Source: Psoroptes ovis
Taxonomy: Eukaryota > Arthropoda > Arachnida > Sarcoptiformes > Psoroptidae
Direction of reading: 5' to 3'
Length of the DNA: 64,000 nt
NCBI GenBank assembly: GCA_002943765.1
Contig: PQWQ01000007.1
Span: 2,048,501-2,112,500 of the forward strand
Numbering within the stretch: position 1 is the stretch's first letter; each line of letters begins with the position of its first letter. Below, in pieces: positions 50,401-62,400 of the stretch. Made by a program: the position numbers and the translations under genes. The notes beneath the pieces are model-generated. The model saw nothing but the letters and a program-made list of their open reading frames with translations. It searched no databases and was not told the origin of the DNA.

Positions 50401-53400
50401 CTCTTCTTCCTTTGGTTTCTCCGGCGCAGCTTCTTTGATTTTTTCCTCTAGAATTTTCTCTGGTTCTTTTGCTCGAGGTGTGTCTTCGGGGGATTCTTCT
50501 GTTTCATCTATTTGAGGTTGGATTTCGATGACTTTTTCTACTGTCGTTTCATCGAATTCCTCAACTGATTTGGGCTGCAATTTGACGACTTCTTCAATTG
50601 TTTCTTCTTGAGATTCTGGTTTTGGTTGGGGTGCCAATTTGATCACTTCTTCGACAGTCGTGTCTTCGATCTCGGGTTTTGGCTCCGGCTTCAACTTGAT
50701 TAGTGTCTCCTCTACTGGTTGTTCTTCAGTTGGTTTCGGAAGCTCAACTGTTTCTTTGATATCAGGTTTAGGCTCCGGTTTCGACTTGATCATTGTCTCC
50801 TCTGCTGGTTGTTCTTCGGTTGGTTTGGGAAGCTCAACAGTTTCTTCGACCTGAGGTTTAGGTTCCGGTTTCGACTTGATCATTGTCTCCTCTACTGGTT
50901 GTTCTTCAGTTGGTTTGGGAACTTCATAGCTTTCTTTAATATCAGGTTTGGATTTGCGTTTGATGCTTAATTTTTTTGGTTTCATCTCTTCATCTTTTGG
51001 CTTCTCTGGCACATGTTCTTCTTTGATTTTGTCTTCTATAATTTTCTCAGGTTCTTTTGCTGGAAGTGTCTCTTCAATGATTACAGTTTCATCTATTTGG
51101 GGTTGAATTTCGATAACTTTTTCAACTGTCGCTTCATCAAGTTTTTCAACTGGTTTGGGCTGCAACTTGACGACTTCTTCAATTGTTTCTTCTTGAGATT
51201 CTGGTTCTGGTGTCAATTTGATCACTTCTTCAACAGTTGTGTCTTCGATCTCAGGTTTGAGTTCCGGTTTCAATTTAATTGTTGTTTCCTCAGTAGGTTG
51301 GTCTTCAGTTGGTTTGGGGAGCTCTGCAGTTTCTTTGATTTCAGGTTTTGGCTCCGGTTTCGACTCGATTGTTGTTTCTTCCGAGGGTTGTTCTTCTTTT
51401 GGTTTATGAAGCTCAGCCATTTCTTTGATATCAGGTTTGGATTTACGTTTGATGCTTAATTTCTTAGGTTTCCTTTCTTCATCGGTGGGTTTTTTCGGCT
51501 TTTCTTCTTCTGGTGCTTCTTCTTTTGGGCGTTGTTCTTCACCAGGTAATTCGATGCTTTCTTCGGTGATTCGAAGCTCAATCTCTGGAAATTCGATCAT
51601 TTCTTCAGTGATACTGACTTGGACATCTTCAATTATCTCTCCTTCTGCTGGTTTTTCTAGTTCGGTCACCGATTCTCCACGCTTGAATTTTTTAACGGTT
51701 TTTTCGACTGTTTCAACATCGACTGTGGACTCAACTTCTTCTGGTTTAATATCTTCTTCTGCTGTTTTTTCTTCAGGTTTTGGCTCCGGCTTCAACTTGA
51801 TTGTTGTCTCCTCGACTGGTTGTTCTTCGATTGGTTTCGGAACTTCAGAGGTTTCTCTGATGTCAGGTTTAGATTTACGTTTGATGCTCAATTTCTTCGG
51901 TTTCTTCTCTTCATCTTTCGGTTTCTCCGGCACAACTTCTGCGATTTGGTCCTCGATAATTTCATCTGGTTTTAATATTGAAGGTGCTTCTTCCGTGATT
52001 TCCTCTGTTTCATCTGTTTGCGGTTGTACTTTGATTACTTTTTCAACAGTGGCATCATCGATTTCTTCAGTTGGTTTTGGTTTTAATTTGACGATCTCTT
52101 CAATAGTTTCTTCTTGTATTTCTGGTTTTGGCTGTGGTGTCAATTTTATCACTTCTTCGACAGTCGTGTCTTCGATATCAGGTATGGGTCCTGGTTTCAA
52201 CTTGATTATTGTTTCCTCGAATGGTTGTTCTTCTGCTGGTTTAGGAAGCTCGCCAGTTTCCTTGATCTCAGGTTTTGGCTCCGGTTTCGGCTTGATCCTT
52301 GTTTCTTCAAAGGGTTGTTCTTCGATTGGTTTAGGGAGCTCAGCGGTTTCTTTAATATCAGGTTTGGATTTACGTTTGATACTTAATTTCTTCGGCTTCT
52401 GCTCTTCTTCCTTTGGTTTCTCGGGCTTGGGTATCTCTTCGGTTTTGTGTTCAACGATTTTTTCAGGTTCTTCTGCTGGAAAAGTTTCTCCGGTGATTTC
52501 AGTTGTTTCATCTATTTGTGGTTGTACTTCGATAACTTTTTCAACTGTCGCTTCATCAAGTTTTTCAATTGGTTTTGGCTCCAATTTGACGACTTTTTCA
52601 ATTGTTTCTTCTTGAGATTCTTGTTTTGGTGTCAATTTGATCACTTCTTCAACAGTTGTGTCTTCGATCTCAGGTTTGAGTTCTGGTTTCAATTTAATTG
52701 TTTTTTCCTCAGTCGGTTGGTCTTCAGTTGGTTTTGGGAGCTCTGCAGTTTCTTTGATTTCAGGTTTTGGCTCCGGCTTCGACTCGAATGTTATTTCTTC
52801 CAAGGGTTGTACTTCTGTTGGTTTAGGAATCTCAACGGTTTCTTTAATATCAGGTTTGGATTTACGTTTGATACTCAATTTCTTCGGTTTCGGCTCCTCA
52901 TCCTTTGGTTTTTCTACCACAGCTTCTTCTTTGATTTTGTCCTGTACAATTTCATCTGGTTTTATTGTCAAAGGTGTTTCTTCGGGGATTACTTCTGTTT
53001 TTTCAATTTGCGGTTGGATTTCTACATCTTTTTCAACTGTCGTTTCATCGATTTCTTCTGCTGGTTGTGGTTTCAATTTGACAATTTCTTCAATTGTTTT
53101 TTCTTGTGTTTTTGGTTCTGGTGTCAATTTGATCACTTCTTCGACAGTGGTGTCTTCGACCTCAGGTTTTGGTTCCGGCTTCAACATGATTATTGTTTCT
53201 TCAACTGGTTGTTCTTCAGGTGGTTTAGGAATCTCAACGGTTTCTTTGATATCAGGTTTGGATTTACGTTTGATGCTTAATTTCTTTGGTTTCTTCTCTT
53301 CATCTTTGGGTTTTTCTGGTGTATATTCTTCTATGATTTTGTCTTCATCGATTCTCTGAGGTTCTTTTGTTGAGGGTAATTCTTCCAGAGTTTTTTCTGT

Positions 53401-56400
53401 TTCTTCTGATTGCGGTTGGATTTCGATAACTTTTTCAACTGTCGCTTCATCAAGTTCTTCAACTGGTTTGGGCTGCGATTCGACTACATCTTCAATTGTT
53501 TCTTCTTGAGATTCTGGTTTCGGTGCCAATTTGATCACTTCTTCGACAGTTGTGTCTTCGACCTCAGGTTTTGGTTCCGGTTTCAACTTGATTATCGTCT
53601 CCTCTACTGGTTGTTCTTCTTTTGGTTTCTGAAGCTCAGCCATTTCTTTGATATCAGGTTTGGATTTACGTTTGATGCTCAATTTCTTAGGTTCCCTTTC
53701 TTCATCGGTGGGTTTTTTCGGCTTTTCTTCTTCTGGTGCTTCTTCTTTTGGACGTTGTTCTTCACCAGGTAATTCGATGATTTCTTCGGTGATTTGAAGC
53801 TTAATCTCTGGAAATTCGATCATTTCTTTAGTGATACTGACTTGGACATCTTCAATTACATCTCCTTCTTCTGCTGGTTTTTCTAGTTCGGTCACCGATT
53901 CTCCACGCTTGAATTTTTTAACGATTTTCTCGACTGTTTCAACATCGACTGTGGACTCAACTTTTTCTGGTTTAATTTCTTCTTCTGCTGGTTTTTCTTC
54001 ATCGACCACTTGTTCGACTGGCTTAAGCTCAATCACTTCCTCAGTCACAATTGGTTTTTCTGGTTGTTCGCTGACTTCTGGTTTTGATTTGCGTCTTATG
54101 ACTTTTTTGGACGGTTTCTTGGGTTTTCCTTCTTCTGGTGCTTCTACCGGACGTTGTTCTTCACCAGATAATTCGATCGTTTCTTCTGTGATTTCGACTT
54201 TGACATCTTCACTAAGATCTTTCTTGGGTTTTCGTTCTTCTGGTGCTTCTTCTTCTGGGCGTCGTTCCTCGCCAGGCATTTCGATTATTTCTTCAGTTAT
54301 TTTGACTTGCACGTCTTCAGTTACCTCTCCTTCCTCTGAAGGCTTCTCAAGTTGTGTAACTGATTCTTTACGTTTCGATTTTTTCATGGTTTTCTTAACT
54401 GTCTCCAAATCGACCTTAGATTCAACATCTTCAGGTATCATATCTTCATCGGCTGGTTTTTCTTCATAGAATGTCTGATCAACAGGTTTCAGAACGATCA
54501 ACTCCTCCGTTATTAGGGGTTTCTCTGGCAATTCTCCACAGACCTCTGGTTTAGATTCGGGTTTTTTCTGTCTTTCTTCTTCTGGTGATTCTTCTTTTGG
54601 GTGTTGTTCTTCGCCAGGCAATTCGATGACTTCTTCGGTGATCTTAACTTTGACATCTTCAGTGACATCTTTTTCTTCTGAAGGTTTTTCCAATTTTGTT
54701 TCGGAATCTTTGCGTTTAGGCTTTTCGACGGTTTCCTTCATTGTTTCAATGTCAACTTTAGATTCAACTTCTTCTGGCTTAATCTCATCTTCTTCATCAG
54801 CTTTTTTGGTTTCAGACTTTGATTTTCGTCTCACGATTTTCTTGGAGGGTTTCTTGGGTTTTCCTTCATCTGGTGTTTCTTCTTCTGGCCGTTGTTCTTC
54901 TCCAGGCAATTCGATGATTTTATCGGTAATTTTGGCTTCGACACTTTCAACAGATTCTATTTGAGATTCTGGTTTCGGCTCTGGGGCCAATTTGATCACT
55001 TCTTCGATAGTCGTTTCTTCTACCTCAGGTTTTGGCTCTGGCTTCATCTTAATTATTGTCTCCTCAACTGGTTGTTCTTCTGATGGTCTAGGAACTTCAG
55101 AAGTCTCTTTGATGTCAGGTTTAGATTTACGTTTGATGCTTAACTTCTTTGGTTTCTTTTCTTCACCAAATTCTTTTTCTGGCTTGGATTCTTCTTCAGG
55201 TTTAAGCTCTTCTTCTGATGGTTTGTCTTCATAAATTGTTTGATCGACAGGTTTCAGCTCGAAGATTTCTTCCGTTATCAGTGGTTTCTCAGGTAATTCT
55301 TCACAGATTTCAGGTTGAGACTCGCGTTTTTCCGGTTTCACTTCTTTTGGTGCTTCTTCTTTTGGATGTTGTTCTTCACCAGGTAATTCGACGATTTCTT
55401 CGGTGATTCGAACATCGATCTCTGGTAATTCGATTATTTCTTCAGTGATTTCGATTTTGACATCTTCACTACGATCTTTTTCTTCAGAAGGTTTTTCAAG
55501 TTGTGTAACTGATTCTTTGCGTTTGGATTTTTTGATAGTTTTAGTGACAGTTTCCAAGTCGACTGTCGATTCGACTTCTTCAGGAATGATATTATCTTCT
55601 GTTGGTTTTTCTTCCTCTAAAATTTGATCGACTGGTTTGAGCTCGATTAATTCTTCTGTAATGTGCGGTTTCTCTAGTTTTTCCTCCTCGACCTCTGTTC
55701 TTGATTTGCGTCTTATGACTTTTTTAGAGGGTTTCTTCGGTTTACCTTCTTCTGGTACTTCTTCTTCTGGACGGTGTTCTTGGCCGGGTAATTCGATTAT
55801 TTCTTCAGTGATACTGACTTGGATCTCCTCAGAGACATCTTTTTCTTCTGATGGTTTTTCTAATTGTGTTACTGATTCTTTGCGTTTTGATTTTTTGACG
55901 GTTTTCTTTACTGTTTCGACATCCACTGTGGACTCAACTTCTTCTGGTTTAATTTCTTCTTCTGCTGGTTTTTCTTCGTCGACAACTTGTTCGACCGGCT
56001 TGAGCTCTATTATTTCTTCAGTGACAATTGTTTTTTCTGGCTGCTCATCACTGATTTCAGGCTTTGATTTGCGTCTTATTACTTTTTTAGACGGTTTTTT
56101 GGGTTTCCTCTCTTCTGATACTTCTTCTTCCTCTGGACGTTGTTCTTCACCGGGAAGTTCGATGACTGCTTCAGTGATATGTATTTCTTCACCGAGTAAT
56201 TCGACGATTTCTTCTTTGATACTGACTTGGATGTCCTCAGAGACATCTTTTTCTTCAGATGGTTTTTCTAACTGTGTTACTGATTCTTTGCGTTTGGATT
56301 TTTTAATGGTTTTCTTGACCGTTTCTAAGTCGACTGTTGATTCGACTTCCTCAGGCTTCATTTCCTCTTCGACTGGTTTGAATTCGATCAATTCTTCTCC

Positions 56401-59400
56401 GATTTGCTGTTCTTCGGGTTGTTCTAAGCTGACTTCCATTTTCGATTTTCGCCTTACGATTTCCTTTGACGGTTTATCAGGCTTTCCTTCCTCAGGCTGT
56501 TGTTCGTCACCAGGCAGTTCGATAATTTCTTCTGTAATAATTACTTGAACATCTTCAATAACATCTTCCTCTTCTGTTGGTTTTTCAAGTTGCGTGACTG
56601 ATTCTCTGCGTTTGGATTTTTTGACAGTTTTCTTGACTGTTTCGACATCGACTGTTGACTCAACTTCTTCGGGTTTAATTTCTTCTTCTGCTGGTTTTTC
56701 TTCGTCGACAACTTGTTCGACCGGCTTGAGCTCTATTATTTCTTCAGTGAAAATTGTTTTTTCTGGCTGCTCATCACTGATTTCAGGCTTTGATTTGCGT
56801 CTTATTACTTTTTTAGACGGTTTCTTGGGTTTCCTCTCTTCTGGTACTTCTTCTTCTGGCTGTTGTTCTTCACCAGGAAGTTCGATGACTGCTTCAGTGA
56901 CATGGATTTCTTCACCGAGTAATTCGACGATTTCTTCTTTAATACTAACTTGAATCTCCTCAGAGACATCTTTTTCTTCTGATGGTTTTTCTAACTGTGT
57001 TACTGATTCTTTACGTTTCGATTTTTTAATGGTTTTCTTGACCGTTTCTACGTCGACTGTCGATTCGACTTCTTCTGGTTTCATTTCCTCCTCGACTGGT
57101 TTGAATTCGATCAATTCTTCTCCGGTTCGCTGTTCATCAGGTTTTTCTAAGCTGACTTCCATTTTCGATTTTCGTCTCACGATTTTCTTGGACGGTTTTT
57201 TGGATTTTCCTTCTTCTGGGGCTTCTTCTCCTGGACGTTGTTCTTCACCATGTAATTCGATGACTGCTTCAGTGATCTCAACGTCAATACCTGGTAACTC
57301 GATTATCTCTTCTGTGATACTGACTTGTTTATCGTCAGTGACATCTTTTTCTTCTGATGGTTTTTCTAACTGTGTTACTGATTCTTTACGTTTGGATTTT
57401 TTCACGGTTTTCTTCACTGTTTCTACGTCGACTGTGGACTCAACTTCTTCGGGTTTCAGTTCCTCTCCGACTATTTCATCTACTGGTTTGGGTTCGATCA
57501 ACTGTTCGGTGATTTGTTCTTCTTCAGGTCGTTCTAAGTTGACTTCCATTTTCGATTTTCGTCTTATGATTTTCTTGGACGGTTTCTTGGTTTTTCCCTC
57601 TTCTGGTGCTTCTTCTTTTGGACGCTGTTCTTCACCAGGAAGTTCGATGACTGCTTCAGTGATATGGATTTCTTCACCGAGTAATTCGACGATTTCTTCT
57701 CTAATACTGACTTGGATGTCCTCAGAGACATCTATTTCTTCTGATGGTTTTTCTAACTGTGTTACTGATTCTTTCCGTTTGGATTTTTTGACAGTTTTCT
57801 TGATTGTTTCGACATCGACTGTGGACTCAACTTCTTCTGGTTTAATTTCATCTTCTGCTGGTTTTTCTTCGTCGACAACTTGTTCGACCGGCTTGAGCTC
57901 TATTATTTCTTCAGTGACAATTGTTTTTTCTGGTTGCTCATCACTGATTTCAGGCTTTGATTTGCGTCTTATTACTTTTTTAGACGGTTTCTTGGGTTTC
58001 CTCTCTTCTGGTGCTTCTTCTTCTTCTGGACGTTGTTCTTCACCAGGAAGTTCGATGACTGCTTCAGTGATATGGATTTCTTCACCTAGTAATTCGACGA
58101 TTTCTTCTTTGATACTAACTTGGATCTCCTCAGAGACATCTTTTTCTTCTGAAGGTTTTTCTAGTTGCGTAACTGATTCCTTACGTTTGGATTTTTTCAC
58201 GGTTTTCTTCACTGTTTCTACGTCGACTGTGGACTCAACTTCTTCGGGTTTCAGTTCTTCTGCGACTATTTCATCTACTGGTTTGGGTTCGATCAACCCT
58301 TCGGTGATTTGTTCTTCTTCAGGTCGTTCTAAGTTGACTTCCATTTTCGATTTTCGTCTTATGATTTTCTTGGACGGTTTCTTGGGTTTTCCCTCTTCTG
58401 GTGCTTCTTCTTCTGGCTGTTGTTCTTCAGCCGGTAATTCGATGATCTCTTCTGTGATACTGACTTGTATATCGTCAGTGACATCTTCTTCTTCTGTTGG
58501 TTTTTCAAGTTGCGTAACTGATTCTTTGCGTTTGGATTTTTTGACAGTTTTCTTAACTGTTTCGACATCGACTGTGGACTCAACTTCTTCGGGTTTCATT
58601 TCTTCTTCTGCTGGTTTCTCGCCGACCATTAGATCAACTGGTTTTAGCTCAATCGATTTTTCAGTGACGATAGGCTTTTCTGGTTGCTCTTCGCTGACCT
58701 CTGGTTCTGATTTAGGCCTTATGACTTTCTTAGACGGTTTCTTGGGTTTTCCTTCTTCTGGTGATTCTTCTCCCGGACGTTGTTCTTCACCAGGTAATTC
58801 GATTATTTCTTCAGTAATTTTGACTTGCACGTCCTCGGTTACCTCTCCTTCCTCTGAAGGCTTCTCAAGTTGTGTAACTGATTCTTTACGTTTCGATTTT
58901 TTCATGGTTTTCTTGACAGTTTCGACATCAACTGTCGACTCAACATCTGGCTTATTTTCTTCAGGTTTTTCTTCTTCAACAATTTGATCGATTGGCTTGA
59001 GTTGTTCGATCGCTTCTTCAGTGACAACTGTTTTTTCTGGGTGCTCTTCACTGGCTTCAGGTTTCGATTTTCTTCTTATGACTTTTTTGGATGGTTTTTC
59101 GGGCTTTCCTTCTTCTGGGCGTTGTTCTTCAGCAGTCAATTCTATTATTTCTTCACTAATTTCAACTTGAACATCTTCAGTGAAATCTTTTTCCTCTGAA
59201 GGTTTCTCTAATTGTGTCACGGATTCTTTGCGTTTCGATTTTTCGACCGTTTTCTTGACTGTCTCAACGTTGACTGTTGATTCGGCTTCTTCAGGTTTTA
59301 TTTCCTCTTCGACTGGTTTGAATTCGATCAATTCTTCTCCGATTCGCTGTTCATCAGGTTTTTCTAAGCTGACTTCCATTTTCGATTTTCGTCTCACGAT

Positions 59401-62400
59401 TTTCTTGGACGGTTTTTTTGGTTTTCCTTCTTCTGGTGATTCTTCTTCTGGGCGTTGCTCTTCACCAGGTAATTCGATTATTTTTTCAGTGATCTCAACG
59501 TCAATACCTGGTAACTCGATTATCTCTTCTGTGATACTGACTTGTATATCGTCAGTGACATCTTTTTCTTCTGTTGGTTTTTCAAGATGCGTAACTGATT
59601 CTTTGCGTTTGGATTTTTTGACAGTTTTCTTAACTGTTTCGACATCGACTGTGGACTCAACTTCTTCTGGTTTAATTTCTTCTTCTGCTGGTTTTTCGCC
59701 GACTATTAGATCAACTGGTTTTAGCTCAATCGATTCTTCAGTGACAATTGTTTTTTCTGGCTTCTCTTCACTGATTTCAGTCTTTGATTTTCTTCTTATG
59801 ACTTTTTTAGAAGGTTTCTTGGGTTTACCCTCTTCTGGTACTTCTTCTTCTGGACGGTGTTCTTCGCCGGGTAATTCGATTATTTCTTCAGTGATACTGA
59901 CTTGGATCTCCTCAGAGACATCTTTTTCTTCTAATGGTTTTTCTAATTGTGTTACTGATTCTTTGCGTTTGGGTTTTTTGACGGTTTTCTTTACTGTTTC
60001 GACATCGACCATAGATTCAACATCTTCTGGCTTAATCTCTTCTTCGGTTGGTTTTTCTTCTTCGAAAATTTGATCGAGTGGTTTTAGTTCGATAACTTCT
60101 TCAGTAATAATTGATTTTTCTGGCTGTTCTTCACTGATTTCAGGCTTTGATTTGCGTCTTATTACTTTTTTAGACGGTTTTTTGGGCTTCCTCTCTTCTG
60201 ATACTTCTTCTTCCGGACGTTGTTCTTCAGCAGGGAGTTCGATGACTGCTTCAGTGATATGTATTTCTTCACTGAGTAATTCGACGATTTCTTCTTTGAT
60301 ACTGACTTGGATGTCCTCAGAGACATCTTTTTCTTCTGATGGTTTTTCTAACTGTGTTACTGATTCTTTACGTTTCGATTTTTTAATGGTTTTCTTGACC
60401 GTTTCTACGTCGACTGTCGATTCGACTTCTTCTGGTTTCATTTCCTCCTCGACTGGTTTGAATTCGATCAATTCTCCTCTGATTTGCTGTTCTTCGGGTT
60501 GTTCTAAGCTGACTTCCATTTTCGATTTTCGCCTTACGATTTTCTTTGACGGTTTATCAGGCTTTCCTTCCTCAGGTTGTTTTTCTTCGGCAGGAAGTTC
60601 GATGACTGCTTCAGTGATATGTATCTCTTCACCGAGTAATTCGACGATTTCTTCTTTGATACTGACTTGGATGTCTTCAGTGACATCTTTTTCCTCTGAA
60701 GGTTTTTCTAGTTGTGTTACTGATTCTTTGCGTTTGGATTTTTTGACGGTTTTCTTCACTGTTTCGACGTCGAACTTAGATTCAACATCTTCTGGTTTAA
60801 TTTCTTCTTCGAAAATTTGATCGATTGGTTTTTGTTCGATAACTTCTTCAGTGACAATTGTTTTTTCTGGCTTCTCTTCACTGATTTCAGTCTTTGATTT
60901 GCGTCTTATGACTTTTTTAGAGGGTTTTTTCGGCTTACCCTCTTCTGGTACTTCTTCTTCTGGACGGTGTTCTTCGCCGGGTAATTCGATTATTTCTTCA
61001 GTGATACTGACTTGGATGTCTTCAGTGACATCTTTTTCCTCTGAAGGTTTTTCTAGTTGTGTTACTGATTCTTTGCGTTTGGATTTTTTGACGGTTTTCT
61101 TCACTGTTTCGACGTCGAACTTAGATTCAACATCTTCTGGTTTAATTTCTTCTTCGACAACTTGTTCGACCGGCTTGAGTTCTATTACTTGTTCAGTGAC
61201 AATTGTTTTTTCTAGCTGCTCTTCACTGATTTCAGGCTTTGATTTGCGTCTTATTACTTTTTTAGACGGTTTCTTGGGTTTCCTCTCTTCTGGTACTTCT
61301 TCTTCTGGCTGTTGTTCTTCACCAGGAAGTTCGATGACTGCTTCAGTGACATGGATTTCTTCACCGAGTAATTCGACGATTTCTTCTTTAATACTAACTT
61401 GAATCTCCTCAGAGACATCTTTTTCTTCTGATGGTTTTTCTAATTGTGTTACTGATTCCTTGCGTTTTGATTTTTTAATGGTTTTCTTCACCGTTTCTAT
61501 GTCAACTGTTGATTCGACTTCTTCAGGCTTCATTTCCTCTTCGACTGGTTTAAATTCGATCAATTTATCTCCGATTTGCTTCTCATCAGGTTGTTCTAAG
61601 CTGACTTCCATTTTCGATTTTCGCCTTACGATTTTCTTTGACGGTTTATCAGGCTTTCCTTCATCAGGTTGTTGTTCTTCACCAGGTAATTCGATTATTT
61701 CTTCAGTGATTTCGATTTTGACCTCCTCAGAGACATCTTTTTCTTCTGTTGGTTTTTCAAGTTGCGTAACTGATTCTTTGCGTCTGGGTTTTTTAACGGT
61801 TTTCTTCACTGTTTCGACGTCGACCTTAGATTCAACATCTGGTTTAATCTCCTCTTCGGTTGGTTTTTCTTCTAAAATTTGATCGATCGGTTTCAGTTCG
61901 ATAACTTCTTCAGTAATAATTGGTTTTTCTTGTTGCTCTTCGCTGACCTCTGGTTTTGATTTACGCCTTATGACTTTCTTAGAGGGTTTCTTGGGTTTTC
62001 CTTCTTCTGGTGATTCTTCTTCTGGGCGTTGCTCTTCACCAGGTAATTCGATTATTTTTTCAGTGATCTCAACTTCAATACCTGGTAATTCGATGATCTC
62101 TTTAGTAATTTCAACTTGGACATCTTCAGTGACATCTTTTTCTTCTGAAGGTTTTTCTAATTGTGTTACTGAATCCTTGCGTTTGGATTTTTTCACGGTT
62201 TTCTTCACTGTTTCTACGTCGACTGTGGACTCAACTTCTTCGGGTTTCAGTTCCTCTTCGACTATTTCTTCTACTGGTTTGGGTTCGATCAACTCTTCTG
62301 TGATTTGTTCTTCTTCAGGTCGTTCTAAGTTGACTTCCATTTTCGATTTTCGTCTTATGATTTTCTTAGACGGTTTTTTGGGTTTTCCTTCTTCTGGTGC

